Assembly: GCF_042675725.1 (NCBI RefSeq)
Contig: NZ_JBHTJN010000009.1
Coordinates: forward strand, 186,001 to 250,000
Length of the DNA: 64,000 nucleotides
Source: Seminibacterium arietis
GTDB taxonomy: Bacteria; Pseudomonadota; Gammaproteobacteria; Enterobacterales; Pasteurellaceae
Direction of reading: 5' to 3'
The number at the start of each line of letters is the position of its first letter. Positions within the stretch are counted from its first letter, which is position 1. The notes below the pieces were generated by a model. It was not told where the DNA came from and made no database searches. It worked only from the letters and a program-made list of their open reading frames with translations. This document shows positions 1 to 9,297 of this stretch, one piece after another. A program made the translations under genes and the position numbers.

Positions 1-590
1 TAGCCTTATGGCAAAAATGTCTCAATGAAAACATGCCTTTTATCTGTATTTTTGAAGACGATGTTTATTTAGGAGAAAATACAAATCTATTTTTAAATCA
101 ATTTAATTGGATTGAAGATAGATTTAATACAAATGAATCTTTTATTATAAAATTAGACACTAATCTTATACCTTCAAAATATAGTAATGCAGACAAGGCT
201 AACTATTATAATAGGACTTTTTTAAATTTAAAAAGTGGACATTATGGAGCTGGGGGATATATTATTTCAAAAGTAGCAATTAAACGTTGCCTAAACTTGT
301 TATCAAATCTTTCTATTAATGAATTTAAACCCTTAGACATTCTGTTTTTTGAGTTATTTTTATCGGATAAAAACTATTCTGTTTACCATTTATCACCTGC
401 TTTATGTATTCAAGATTCTATTTTAAATCTATCAAACCATAATTTAATTAGCTATTTAGATATTGAAAAAACTTTAATAGAGAAAAGTACACAACTAGAA
501 AATAAGAATAAGGGATTATGGATAAAACTAATCCGAAAATATTTTAGTTTTTACAAAAACTTATTTTATAAAAGAGTCAAATTTAATTAA
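1..590 (+). CDS. Family 25 LPS glycosyltransferase, 5' end missing
   Basis: Probable glycosyltransferase of family 25 (the Lic2A/LgtB/Lob type), which adds a sugar, often galactose, to lipooligosaccharide at the inner membrane. The reading frame is open to the window edge: codons before the first ATG (position 33) read ALWQKCLNEN, matching the stretch that normally precedes the FEDD motif, so the gene starts outside the window. Seen here are IFEDDVYLGEN (metal and nucleotide-sugar site) and GAGGYIIS, both typical of the family. The tail is lysine-rich and very AT-rich. No tetranucleotide repeat tract of the kind that phase-varies such genes is visible, but the 5' end is missing. The acceptor sugar cannot be told. 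Confidence 0.75.
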   Translation, partial: ALWQKCLNENMPFICIFEDDVYLGENTNLFLNQFNWIEDRFNTNESFIIKLDTNLIPSKYSNADKANYYNRTFLNLKSGHYGAGGYIISKVAIKRCLNLLSNLSINEFKPLDILFFELFLSDKNYSVYHLSPALCIQDSILNLSNHNLISYLDIEKTLIEKSTQLENKNKGLWIKLIRKYFSFYKNLFYKRVKFN

Positions 591-617
591 TGTAAAAATA
601 GATTTTAGTTATTATAT

Positions 618-1688
618 TCAATCAATTCTACCTTCTTTAACATAAAAAGTGCGGTGATTTTTTGGTTGCATTTGAATAAGTTGGTCATTTGTAATTGCGG
701 TGATAAAAACCTGTGATTGACTTTGCTGTAAACGGTGGGCTAGCAATTCTCGTTTACTAGGATCTAGCTCAGAAGCAAAATCATCAATTAAAAATATACA
801 ATGTCTGTTTTTTTGAGTCATTAAATGCTCTCCTTGAGCTAGCCGCAGAGCACACATCAGTAATTTTAATTGTCCTCGTGAAAGCACATCTTCTGCTGGT
901 AGTCCATTACATCTGAAACGTAAGTCTGCTTTTTGAGTACCAGACATAGTATAGCCAACGGCTTTGTCTCGTTGAAAATTACGTTTTAAAATATCGCCAT
1001 AATTTGTTTCTTTTTCCCATCCTTGATAAAAAGTCAAACTGATGTGTAACTCAGGTAAAAATAAAGCACAAGTTCGTTCAATTTCACTACGTAAAGATTC
1101 TACATATTCCGCTCGCCAAGAAGTTACTTGATGTGCGATTTTTACTAGTTCTTTATCCCAAATCAGGAGCTGGTTATAGTCGCTAACTTGCTGTAAGGCA
1201 GCATTGCGTTGCTTAAGTAATCGATTTAGATTACTCCATGCTGGATAAAACGCATTATTATGATGAAAAAGCCCCCAATCTAAAAAAGCTCGTCGATAAA
1301 TAGGACCGCCATTCAACAAATTTAATCCTTCTGGAGTAATAATTTGCATCGGTAATAAATGAGTAAGTTGAGAGAGTTTATTAGCTTCTTCTCCGTTAAT
1401 TTTAAATATCGTATTGCCTTGTCTAAATTTTTGTAAACCAATAGACCATTGATGCTGATATTCTTGTACTTTACAGTGCAATAAAAAGTGCGGTTGCTCA
1501 TAAGAAATTATTCTATTGGACACCGCACTCTTAAAAGAACGTCCATGTGCTAAATAATAAACTGCTTCTAATAAACTAGTTTTTCCACTGCCATTATTAC
1601 CTACAATGAAATTAAACTTAGACTCAAATTCTAAATCCGTTTGAGCAATATTACGAAAGTTTTGAACTAACAGTCGGGAAATTGCCAT
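618..1688 (-). CDS. recF: DNA replication and repair protein RecF
   Basis: RecF is an SMC-like ATPase that helps load RecA at single-strand gaps and restart stalled forks. The Walker A motif GNNGSGKTS lies near residue 33, the signature LSRGQ near 270 and the Walker B region IFLIDDFAS near 303. Length (about 356 aa) fits the family. It is the third gene of dnaA-dnaN-recF. A GTG at 1694 overlaps the dnaN stop (TAGTG), but the ATG two codons later gives the usual MAISRLL start and is preferred; translation is probably coupled to dnaN. Two uptake-signal copies lie in it (647-655, 1486-1494). Confidence 0.95.
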   Translation of the reverse strand: MAISRLLVQNFRNIAQTDLEFESKFNFIVGNNGSGKTSLLEAVYYLAHGRSFKSAVSNRIISYEQPHFLLHCKVQEYQHQWSIGLQKFRQGNTIFKINGEEANKLSQLTHLLPMQIITPEGLNLLNGGPIYRRAFLDWGLFHHNNAFYPAWSNLNRLLKQRNAALQQVSDYNQLLIWDKELVKIAHQVTSWRAEYVESLRSEIERTCALFLPELHISLTFYQGWEKETNYGDILKRNFQRDKAVGYTMSGTQKADLRFRCNGLPAEDVLSRGQLKLLMCALRLAQGEHLMTQKNRHCIFLIDDFASELDPSKRELLAHRLQQSQSQVFITAITNDQLIQMQPKNHRTFYVKEGRID

Positions 1689-1693
1689 AATCA

Positions 1694-2794
1694 CTATAGA
1701 CGCATCGGCATGATTACATATTCTGCACTAGCATCATCTACATCTTCAATCAAGCAACTTGATAAAGCATCTGTTAACCTCATGCGGACTTGCTCACACT
1801 TCAACGCATTCAGTACATCAAGAACGTAGCTAACGTTAAATCCAACGTCCATATCTTCACCAACATAATTTACATCAACAACTTCTTCGGCCACTTCTTG
1901 TTCTGAGTTAGTCGCAGTAATAGTTAATTGATTTTCTGCCAGCTGTAAACGTACTGTACGTACTCTATCATTAGACAAAATAGCAGCTCTGGCAAACGCT
2001 TGTTTTAATTCTTCCCAATTTCCCGTCATAATACGTTGCGCATTACGTGGTAATACTCGGCGATAATCAGGGAAACGTCCATCAATTAATTTAGACGTAA
2101 AAATAATATTTCCCAAATCAATTCGCAGATTATTAGTGCCTATTTGCAAACGTGCTGGTTGCTCTGTGGTCTCAAGTAAACGTACTAATTCTAAAACACC
2201 TTTTCTTGGCAAGATCACAGCATGAGACTGTAATTCTTGCTCTAATGCAATAGTACAAACTGCAAGACGATGACCATCTGTAGCAACTGTTCTCAATAAA
2301 TTTCCTTCCGTTTCAAATTTCATACCGTTTAAGAAATAACGAGCATCTTGATTCGCCATAGAAAATTGAGTTGCTTCAATCAAGCGTTTTAATGTTGCCT
2401 GTTCAATAGAAAAATCTACTTCTGATGCCCAGTTAGTTAAATTAGGATATTCTTCTGCAGGCAACGTAGATAAATTAAATTTACTGCGTCCACAACGGAT
2501 AATCGCCCTATCTTCTACAAACTCTACAATAATGTCCATATCACTAGCAAAACTACGACAAATATCTAAAAATTTCTTTGCGGGAATAGTAAAACGTCCA
2601 TCTTGTTGTGCATAATTAAGCTGTACTTGAGTAGAAAGTTCAACTTCTAAATCAGTTCCTGTGATTTTTAAGGAGGTTCCTTCAATTTCTAATAATGCAT
2701 TATTTAAAATAGGAATATTTGGGCGACTACTCAATACACCACAAACTTGTTGCAATGGTTTAAGCAAATTTTCTCTTAAAACTGTAAATTGCAT
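1694..2794 (-). CDS. dnaN: DNA polymerase III beta subunit (sliding clamp)
   Basis: The beta clamp is a ring-shaped dimer that tethers DNA polymerase III and other partners to DNA. The 366 aa length matches the family. The protein starts MQFTVLRENLLKPLQQV, contains the ATDGHRLA motif near residue 172, and ends VIMPMRL, the conserved C-terminal tail by the partner-binding cleft. It begins 11 nt after the dnaA stop and ends one base before recF could begin, so the three genes form one operon. Confidence 0.98.
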   Translation of the reverse strand: MQFTVLRENLLKPLQQVCGVLSSRPNIPILNNALLEIEGTSLKITGTDLEVELSTQVQLNYAQQDGRFTIPAKKFLDICRSFASDMDIIVEFVEDRAIIRCGRSKFNLSTLPAEEYPNLTNWASEVDFSIEQATLKRLIEATQFSMANQDARYFLNGMKFETEGNLLRTVATDGHRLAVCTIALEQELQSHAVILPRKGVLELVRLLETTEQPARLQIGTNNLRIDLGNIIFTSKLIDGRFPDYRRVLPRNAQRIMTGNWEELKQAFARAAILSNDRVRTVRLQLAENQLTITATNSEQEVAEEVVDVNYVGEDMDVGFNVSYVLDVLNALKCEQVRMRLTDALSSCLIEDVDDASAEYVIMPMRL

Positions 2795-2805
2795 GGTTCA
2801 ACCTC

Positions 2806-4167
2806 TTATGCTGATAATGTGCGAATCAAATTTGACCAATCTTCTTGAATATTGTTATCTTCTTCACGTAATTTTGCAATAGTTTTGCAAGCATGAAGAA
2901 CTGTTGTATGGTCTCTATCTCCAAAGCCTCGACCAATCTCAGGTAAACTGCGGTTTGTTAATTCTTTTGCCAATGCCATTGCTAATTGGCGAGGACGTGC
3001 AACAGAACGAGCTCTGCTTTTAGATTTTAAATCTGCAACTTTAATACGATAATATTCTGCGACAACTCTTTGTATGTTCTCTACTGTCACTAATTTATCT
3101 TGTAATGCTAACATATCCTTCAAAGCATCACGTACAAAATCTATAGTAATAGCTTTACCAGTAAATTCAGCGTAAGCATGCACTCGATTTAATGCTCCTT
3201 CTAACTCACGCACATTTGTTCGTAATTTTTGTCCTATAAAAAAAGCAACTTCTTCTGGTAACAACATATTCTTCTCTTCTGCTTTTTTTAATAAAATTGC
3301 GACTCTAGTTTCCAAATCTGGTGGTTCAATACCAATACTTAACCCCCAACCAAAACGAGATTTCAAACGATCCTCAATCTTTTCAATTTCTTTTGGGTAA
3401 CGATCTGAAGTTAAAATAATTTGTCGTCCACTTTCAAAAAGGGAATTAAAAATATGAAAAAACTCTTCCTGAGTACCATCTTTTCCTGCAAAGAACTGAA
3501 TATCATCAATCAACAAAGCATCTAAAGTGCGGTAGAGTTTTTTAAAATTTTCCATCCGATCAGATTTTAGTGCTTTTACATATTCCTGCATAAAACGTTC
3601 TGCATGAATATAAACAACACGAGCATTTGCTTTTTGGCTTAAAATACTGTTACCTACAGCATGTAATAAATGGGTTTTCCCCAACCCTGTACCGCCATAA
3701 AGAAACAATGGATTAGAACTCTGCTCGCCTGGACTTTTTGCTACTTTTTCCGCAGCTGCTCGTGCTAATCGGTTAGATTTTCCTTCTACAAAATTATCAA
3801 AAATATGCTTAGAATTTAAATTTGATGCATGGGGTGATTGGACTTCTGGCATAATAACAATGTCAGTAGCTACGGATTCCACTTGAATTGAAACAGGAGC
3901 TTTTTTTTCTGGTTTTATTCCCTCTAGTATTTTAACAACAAAATCTGCATTTTGAGTGAGTTGCTGAGCCAGTTTAGTAATTTGAACCAAATAATGACTT
4001 TCAACCCAATCTTTGACAAACCTATTTGAAGCATACAGCACTAACATATTTTCGTCAGCAACATCTGCCTGCAATGGACGTAACCACGTAGTAAAATGTG
4101 TCGAAGATATTTGATCTTGTAGCTGTGAAAGGCAATCTTGCCAAAGAGAAGATAAATGTGTTTTCAT
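2806..4167 (-). CDS. dnaA: Chromosomal replication initiator DnaA
   Basis: DnaA is an AAA+ ATPase that binds DnaA boxes and melts the replication origin. N-terminal domain I begins with LWQDCLSQL; a variable linker runs to about residue 125; then come Walker A GGTGLGKTH near 157, Walker B LLIDDIQFF near 215 and the DNA-binding domain with GRGFGDRDHTTVLH near the C-terminus. A GTG at 4182 would add five residues, but the ATG at 4167 places domain I at the usual distance; neither has a strong ribosome-binding site. Followed by dnaN and recF, divergent from rpmH. Contains one uptake signal (3525-3533). Confidence 0.97.
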   Translation of the reverse strand: MKTHLSSLWQDCLSQLQDQISSTHFTTWLRPLQADVADENMLVLYASNRFVKDWVESHYLVQITKLAQQLTQNADFVVKILEGIKPEKKAPVSIQVESVATDIVIMPEVQSPHASNLNSKHIFDNFVEGKSNRLARAAAEKVAKSPGEQSSNPLFLYGGTGLGKTHLLHAVGNSILSQKANARVVYIHAERFMQEYVKALKSDRMENFKKLYRTLDALLIDDIQFFAGKDGTQEEFFHIFNSLFESGRQIILTSDRYPKEIEKIEDRLKSRFGWGLSIGIEPPDLETRVAILLKKAEEKNMLLPEEVAFFIGQKLRTNVRELEGALNRVHAYAEFTGKAITIDFVRDALKDMLALQDKLVTVENIQRVVAEYYRIKVADLKSKSRARSVARPRQLAMALAKELTNRSLPEIGRGFGDRDHTTVLHACKTIAKLREEDNNIQEDWSNLIRTLSA

Positions 4168-4530
4168 TGGTTTTGTTATCACTATAAATCAAAATATTGG
4201 GTTATTTCCGCTAAAATAAAACGAGCGAAGAAAAATAAGATCCTATTTTACTATAAACCTGCTTAAAGATCTTTAGAAAAAGATCAAAAATAGAAAAAGC
4301 CTACAGCAAACTTGAGATTTTTTTTAAAAAACGTATAATGCCCTCGCATTTATGATTTCATCAAAAAATGAACAGTTATTGTCAAATTTTAGGGATTCTG
4401 ATTTGACGAACCGTAAATTTACGATTAAAATCTCATCCCTTAATTTTGTAACTTTTGTTTCAAATGTCCGTATTTTGGTTGTTATCCAAAATAGTGATAA
4501 ACATATTTTTAATTTAGGTAAATAAGAATT
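4168..4530. other. Divergent dnaA/rpmH intergenic region
   Basis: About 360 bases without a gene. It contains a strong sigma70-like promoter for rpmH, listed separately. One near-consensus DnaA box, TTATCCAAA, is visible around 4481, and a few GATC sites lie near 4210-4285. There is no cluster of boxes or AT-rich direct repeats that would mark an origin. Confidence 0.6.
4312..4339 (+). promoter_or_regulatory. Sigma70 promoter for rpmH-rnpA
   Basis: TTGAGA at 4312-4317 and a perfect TATAAT at 4334-4339, separated by 16 bases. It lies about 190 bases upstream of rpmH, implying a long leader. It is the best promoter match in this region; no transcript start is known. Confidence 0.6.
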
Positions 4531-4665
4531 ATGAAACGCACATTTCAACCTTCTGTATTAAAACGTAGCCGTACTCATGGTTTCCGTGCTCGTATGGCAA
4601 CTAAAAATGGTCGTCAGGTACTTGCCCGTCGTCGTGCTAAAGGTCGTAAAAGTTTATCTGCATAA
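4531..4665 (+). CDS. rpmH: 50S ribosomal protein L34
   Basis: A 44-residue, highly basic protein starting [18 protein letters not shown] and ending GRKSLSA, the classic L34 sequence of the large ribosomal subunit. It lies directly before rnpA, 21 nt apart, the near-universal rpmH-rnpA arrangement that ties ribosome synthesis to tRNA processing. The ribosome-binding site is weak (TAAGAATT). Confidence 0.98.
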
Positions 4666-4686
4666 TTTAGTGCTAACAGTGTAATT

Positions 4687-5049
4687 ATGCTGAACTTTTC
4701 TAGGGAGTTACGATTGTTAACTCCCAGCCAATTCAAATACGTATTCCAAGATCCGCTACGAGCGAGTACGCCAGAGATAACTATTCTTGCCCGTCCAAAT
4801 TATCAATCTCATTGCCGTTTGGGTTTAACTGTGGCAAAAAAGCATTTAAAGCGTGCCTGTGACCGTAATAGGATAAAGCGTATTTGTCGTGAAAGTTTTC
4901 GGTTGTCGCAACATCAACTACCTGCGTATGATTTTATCATTGTGGCAAAAAAAGGAGTTAATGCATTAGATAACCGCACTTTATTTCAATATTTGGATAA
5001 ATTATGGCAACGTCATATTCGTTTGGCTCGAAAATCCTCATTGTCTTGA
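4687..5049 (+). CDS. rnpA: Ribonuclease P protein component
   Basis: RnpA is the small basic protein subunit of RNase P, which works with M1 RNA to cut the 5' leader from pre-tRNAs. At 120 aa it fits the family. The RNA-binding motif reads KRACDRNRIKRICRESFR around residues 54-72, followed by the conserved YDFIIVAKKG. The gene overlaps yidD by 46 nt in another frame, an overlap common in gammaproteobacteria. Confidence 0.97.
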   Translation: MLNFSRELRLLTPSQFKYVFQDPLRASTPEITILARPNYQSHCRLGLTVAKKHLKRACDRNRIKRICRESFRLSQHQLPAYDFIIVAKKGVNALDNRTLFQYLDKLWQRHIRLARKSSLS

Positions 5050-5264
5050 TTCGCTTTTATCAGATAGCAATCAGCCCATTGATTGGACCGAGATGCCGTT
5101 TCACTCCAACTTGCTCTGCTTACGGTATTGAAGCTTTAAAAAATTATGGAGCATTAAAAGGTTGTTGGCTTACGGCTAAACGTGTATTAAAATGTCATCC
5201 TTTAAACAAAGGTGGATACGATCCTGTTCCACCAAAGATTACTAACAAGAAAGAGAACAAATAA
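5004..5264 (+). CDS. yidD: Membrane protein insertion efficiency factor YidD
   Basis: Small (86 aa) inner-membrane-associated protein that assists YidC-dependent membrane protein insertion. It has an N-terminal amphipathic or hydrophobic stretch followed by the family signature RCRFTPTCSAYGIEAL with its paired cysteines and the KCHPLNKGGYDPVP motif. It overlaps the end of rnpA by 46 nt and its TAA shares a base with the yidC ATG, so the three are translated as a coupled unit. Confidence 0.95.
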   Translation: MATSYSFGSKILIVLIRFYQIAISPLIGPRCRFTPTCSAYGIEALKNYGALKGCWLTAKRVLKCHPLNKGGYDPVPPKITNKKENK

Positions 5265-6886
5265 TGGACTCAAGACGTAGCCTATTAGTGCTAGCACTAC
5301 TCTTTATTTCTTTTCTAGTTTACCAGCAATGGCAAGTGGATTATCATTCGCCAAAACCTGTTGTAGCTGAACAAACTCAAATTTCCGATGTTCCAGCCAA
5401 TTCTACATCGTCATTACCAACCATTACTAATGATACTTTATCAACAAGTAAAGTTATTACATTAGAAAATGATGTATTTAGATTAAAAATAAATACGTTG
5501 GGTGGAGATATTATTAGCTCAGAACTCCTTCAATATGATTCAGAACTTCATTCTGACACTCCGTTTGCATTGCTACAAAATACTTCAGATCATATTTATA
5601 TTGCTCAAAGCGGTTTAATTGGGAAAGACGGTATCGACAGTAAATCTGGGCGTGCAGACTACCATGTCGAAAATGACTATTTCAAATTAGCCGAAGGGCA
5701 AGACCAATTAGTTGTGCCTTTAACTTTTGAAAAAGATGGTGTAATTTATCGCAAGATTTTTGTGTTAAAGCGTGGTGCTTATGATGTTGCAGTAAATTTT
5801 GAAATTAATAATCAAACGGCTCGCACAATCGAAGTGGAACCATATGCACAATTAAAGCATACTTTGGTCGAAAACTCAGGCAGCATGGCTATGCCAACTT
5901 ATACAGGGGGAGCTTACTCATCTTCTGACACTAATTACAAAAAATATAGTTTTGAAGATATGACAAAAGCAGATTTATCCATCAAAACAAAAACAGGCTG
6001 GGTAGCAATTTTACAGCATTACTTTGTTTCTGCTTGGATTCCAGATCAAAATACAAATAATCTACTCTATACAATAACTGATAAAGATAATAATGTTGGT
6101 TCTATTGGCTATCGTAGTAGTGTTGTCAGCATTCCAGCTAATACAGTGACAACGATTAACAGCAAACTATGGACTGGACCTAAACTTCAAAATCAAATGG
6201 CTAATGTAGCAGATCATTTAGATTTAACTGTCGATTATGGTTGGGCATGGTTTATTGCTAAACCACTGTTTAAATTACTCACATTCATTCAAAGTCTTGT
6301 GCATAACTGGGGACTAGCAATTATTGGTGTAACTTTAATTGTTAAAGCAATACTATACCCACTTACTAAAGCACAATATACGTCTATGGCAAAAATGCGT
6401 ATGTTACAACCGAAATTGCAAGAAATGAGAGAACGTTTTGGTGAAGATCGTCAGCGTATGAGCCAAGAAATGATGAAACTTTATAAAGAAGAGAAAGTAA
6501 ATCCATTAGGTGGATGCTTGCCAATTCTGTTGCAAATGCCAATTTTTATCGCCTTGTATTGGACATTTATGGAAGCGGTAGAATTACGCCATGCTCCATT
6601 CTTTGGCTGGATTCAAGACTTATCTGCTCAAGATCCGTATTTTATTTTGCCAATCTTGATGGGGGCTTCTATGTATCTGTTACAAAAAATGTCTCCAACA
6701 CCTGTTGCTGATCCAATGCAACAAAAAGTCATGAATTTTATGCCATTAATTTTCATGGTGTTTTTCTTATTCTTCCCTGCTGGTTTAGTGTTATATTGGT
6801 TAGTATCAAACTTAATTACTATTGCACAACAGCAGCTTATTTATCGTGGACTTGAGAAAAAAGGATTACATTCTCGCTCCAAATAA
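5264..6886 (+). CDS. yidC: Membrane protein insertase YidC
   Basis: YidC inserts and folds inner-membrane proteins, alone or with SecYEG. At 540 aa it has the gammaproteobacterial layout: an N-terminal membrane segment (about residues 6-22), a large periplasmic domain to about 340, then the conserved five-helix core. The core contains the cytoplasmic hairpin with LQEMRERFGEDRQRMSQEMM and the motif NPLGGCLPILLQMPIF. It sits last in rpmH-rnpA-yidD-yidC and is followed by a clear terminator at 6901. Confidence 0.98.
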   Translation: MDSRRSLLVLALLFISFLVYQQWQVDYHSPKPVVAEQTQISDVPANSTSSLPTITNDTLSTSKVITLENDVFRLKINTLGGDIISSELLQYDSELHSDTPFALLQNTSDHIYIAQSGLIGKDGIDSKSGRADYHVENDYFKLAEGQDQLVVPLTFEKDGVIYRKIFVLKRGAYDVAVNFEINNQTARTIEVEPYAQLKHTLVENSGSMAMPTYTGGAYSSSDTNYKKYSFEDMTKADLSIKTKTGWVAILQHYFVSAWIPDQNTNNLLYTITDKDNNVGSIGYRSSVVSIPANTVTTINSKLWTGPKLQNQMANVADHLDLTVDYGWAWFIAKPLFKLLTFIQSLVHNWGLAIIGVTLIVKAILYPLTKAQYTSMAKMRMLQPKLQEMRERFGEDRQRMSQEMMKLYKEEKVNPLGGCLPILLQMPIFIALYWTFMEAVELRHAPFFGWIQDLSAQDPYFILPILMGASMYLLQKMSPTPVADPMQQKVMNFMPLIFMVFFLFFPAGLVLYWLVSNLITIAQQQLIYRGLEKKGLHSRSK

Positions 6887-6900
6887 TAACTTGAAAAGAT

Positions 6901-6928
6901 AAAAGGTATCTCAGGATACCTTTTATTT
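6901..6928 (+). terminator. Rho-independent terminator after yidC
   Basis: Perfect 10-bp inverted repeat AAAAGGTATC / GATACCTTTT around a TCAG loop, running into an AT-rich, T-rich tail. It ends the rpmH-yidC transcript 15 nt past the yidC stop. Confidence 0.8.
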
Positions 6929-6980
6929 TATAATGTAAAAAACTTGAAAATACACCGCACTTTTAACTGTGAACATAAAA

Positions 6981-8336
6981 ATGAAAGAAACTATTGTTGC
7001 TCAAGCAACCCCCATTGGTAAAGGGGGGATTGGTATTTTACGTGTCTCAGGACCACTTGCTCAAACAGTGGCACAAGAACTGCTCGGAAAATGCCCTAAA
7101 CCTCGAATTGCCGACTATGTACCTTTTAAGGACATTGATGGTTCTGTTTTAGATCAGGGTATTGCTTTATTTTTTAAATCCCCACATTCTTTTACTGGTG
7201 AAGATGTACTAGAATTGCAAGGGCATGGTGGGCAAGTTATTTTAGATCTATTACTAAAAAGAATTCTACAAATCAAAGGGATCCGCCTCGCCCGTCCAGG
7301 TGAATTCTCTGAACAAGCATTTTTAAATGACAAATTGGATCTCGCACAAGCAGAAGCAATAGCGGATCTTATCGATGCAAGTTCAGAGCAAGCTGCTCGT
7401 TCAGCATTAAGATCACTTCAAGGAGAGTTTTCAAATAAAATCAATAAGTTAGTTGATTCTGTAATTTATTTACGAACTTACGTAGAAGCGGCTATTGATT
7501 TTCCAGATGAAGAAATTGATTTCTTAGCAGATGGCAAAATCGAAAACCTGTTACGTGATATTATTTCGCAGTTAGATTTTGTCCAAAAAGAAGCGAGACA
7601 AGGATCTATTTTACGTGAAGGTATGAAAGTTGTTATTTCAGGTCGTCCAAATGCGGGAAAATCAAGCTTACTCAATGCATTAGCAGGACGAGATGCTGCA
7701 ATTGTTACTGACATTGCTGGCACAACCAGAGATGTACTAAGAGAACATATTCATATTGATGGAATGCCATTACATATCATTGATACTGCAGGTTTGCGAG
7801 AAGCTACAGACGAAGTAGAACGCATTGGTATTAATCGTGCATGGTCAGAAATCAAACAGGCAGATCGCATATTATTAATGCTAGACAGTACGGATGCTAC
7901 TCAAAACTTAGAACAAGCACAATCAGAATTTATAACCAAACTGCCATTGCATATCCCCATTACTATTATTCGAAACAAAGCGGATTTGAGCGGTGAAATA
8001 GAGCAAATCACGCAAGATCAAGGTTATGATGTAATTTCATTATCAACTAAAACATCGTTTGGTATAGATTTATTACGTGAACATTTAAAGCAGGCTATGG
8101 GTTATCAAACAAGCACTGAAGGTGGTTTTATTGCTCGACGTCGCCACTTAGAAGCTATTGAACAAGCCTCTAACCATCTACAATTAGGGCTTATACAATT
8201 AACCGAATTTCGCGCTGGTGAGTTGCTAGCAGAAGAATTACGTTTAGTACAAAAATATCTTGGTGAAATCACAGGACAATTTACGTCTGATGATTTATTA
8301 AGCAATATTTTTAGTTCTTTTTGTATTGGTAAATAG
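6981..8336 (+). CDS. mnmE: tRNA uridine-5-carboxymethylaminomethyl GTPase MnmE
   Basis: MnmE (TrmE) is a potassium-activated GTPase that works with MnmG to modify U34 in the wobble position of several tRNAs. An N-terminal tetrahydrofolate-binding domain begins ETIVAQATPIGKGGIG. The G domain follows with G1 GRPNAGKSS near residue 221, DIAGTTRD, DTAG and NKAD. The C-terminal FCIGK carries the conserved catalytic-region cysteine. A GTG at 6969 would add four residues; the ATG at 6981 gives the normal MKETIVAQAT start. An uptake signal (6954-6962) lies just upstream. Confidence 0.97.
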   Translation: MKETIVAQATPIGKGGIGILRVSGPLAQTVAQELLGKCPKPRIADYVPFKDIDGSVLDQGIALFFKSPHSFTGEDVLELQGHGGQVILDLLLKRILQIKGIRLARPGEFSEQAFLNDKLDLAQAEAIADLIDASSEQAARSALRSLQGEFSNKINKLVDSVIYLRTYVEAAIDFPDEEIDFLADGKIENLLRDIISQLDFVQKEARQGSILREGMKVVISGRPNAGKSSLLNALAGRDAAIVTDIAGTTRDVLREHIHIDGMPLHIIDTAGLREATDEVERIGINRAWSEIKQADRILLMLDSTDATQNLEQAQSEFITKLPLHIPITIIRNKADLSGEIEQITQDQGYDVISLSTKTSFGIDLLREHLKQAMGYQTSTEGGFIARRRHLEAIEQASNHLQLGLIQLTEFRAGELLAEELRLVQKYLGEITGQFTSDDLLSNIFSSFCIGK

Positions 8337-8363
8337 CAAGTGCGGTAACTTTTCGGCGGATTT

Positions 8364-9296
8364 ATGCAACTTATACGGAACATTTACAATCTACCACAAA
8401 ATTTAATTAAACGAGGCTGTGCTTTAACTATTGGTAATTTTGACGGTGTTCATTTAGGTCATCAAGCAGTGTTAAAACATCTTTGTGAAAAAGCTAATTC
8501 GCTAAATTTACCAACTTTAGTTATGTTATTTGAACCCCAAGCAAACGAATATTTTATGGGTGAAAATGCTCCTGCCCGTTTAATGAGATTGCGTGATAAA
8601 TTAAATGCACTCGCTCAACATGAGATTGACTATGTATTTTGCGTAAAATTTAACCGCACTTTTGCTAAACAATCTGCAGAACAATTTGTTGATGATTGGT
8701 TAGTACAAAAACTAAAAGTTAAGTTTTTAAGTATTGGTGATGATTTTCGTTTTGGTGCAAACCGTTGCGGTGATTTTGCTTTACTACAACGCAAAGCGAC
8801 CCAATTTGGCTTTCAAGTGGAGAACAATCATAGTTTTCAATTAAATGAACAACGTATAAGTAGTACTGCTATTCGTAAAGCGTTGGCTGAAGATAATCTT
8901 ATCCTAGCAAAACAATTACTTGGTAAACCTTACTGTATTCATGGTAAAGTCATACATGGAAATAAATTAGGGCGAACTATTGGCTTTCCTACAGCAAATA
9001 TTCGCTTACAAAGACAAGTTAATCCAATTAGAGGCGTGTACATAGTAAAAGTCAAATTGGAAGATAATACTTTCTTTAATGGTGTAGCTAATATAGGTAA
9101 ACGTCCAACGCTCAATGGTATAAAACAACTACTCGAAGTCCATTTATTTGATTTTAATGAAGATCTATACGGTCAAACATTACAAATTGAATTTTGTCAG
9201 AAAATTCGTGATGAGATAAAATTTCCTTCTTTCGATCATTTGAAAAAGCAAATTGAACAAGATGTAAAAATAGCAAAGGATTATTTTTCGGTATAA
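8364..9296 (+). CDS. ribF: Bifunctional riboflavin kinase / FAD synthetase
   Basis: RibF makes FMN from riboflavin and then FAD from FMN. The N-terminal adenylyltransferase domain has LTIGNFDGVHLGHQ near residue 23 and RISSTAIRKAL near 169. The C-terminal kinase domain has GRTIGFPTANI near 204 and GVYIVKV. The 310 aa length is normal. It starts 27 nt after mnmE with an uptake signal (8338-8346) in the gap. Only one base separates its stop from the convergent xerC. Confidence 0.96.
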   Translation: MQLIRNIYNLPQNLIKRGCALTIGNFDGVHLGHQAVLKHLCEKANSLNLPTLVMLFEPQANEYFMGENAPARLMRLRDKLNALAQHEIDYVFCVKFNRTFAKQSAEQFVDDWLVQKLKVKFLSIGDDFRFGANRCGDFALLQRKATQFGFQVENNHSFQLNEQRISSTAIRKALAEDNLILAKQLLGKPYCIHGKVIHGNKLGRTIGFPTANIRLQRQVNPIRGVYIVKVKLEDNTFFNGVANIGKRPTLNGIKQLLEVHLFDFNEDLYGQTLQIEFCQKIRDEIKFPSFDHLKKQIEQDVKIAKDYFSV

Positions 9297-9297
9297 T

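Noticed and set aside
4168..4530. Replication origin next to dnaA
   Set aside because: Only one imperfect DnaA box and no AT-rich repeat array; gammaproteobacterial origins are often elsewhere. A GC-skew plot of the genome would decide.
4324..4548. Minus-strand 74-codon open frame upstream of rpmH
   Set aside because: It is antisense to the rpmH leader and promoter, has no ribosome-binding site and no recognisable protein pattern.
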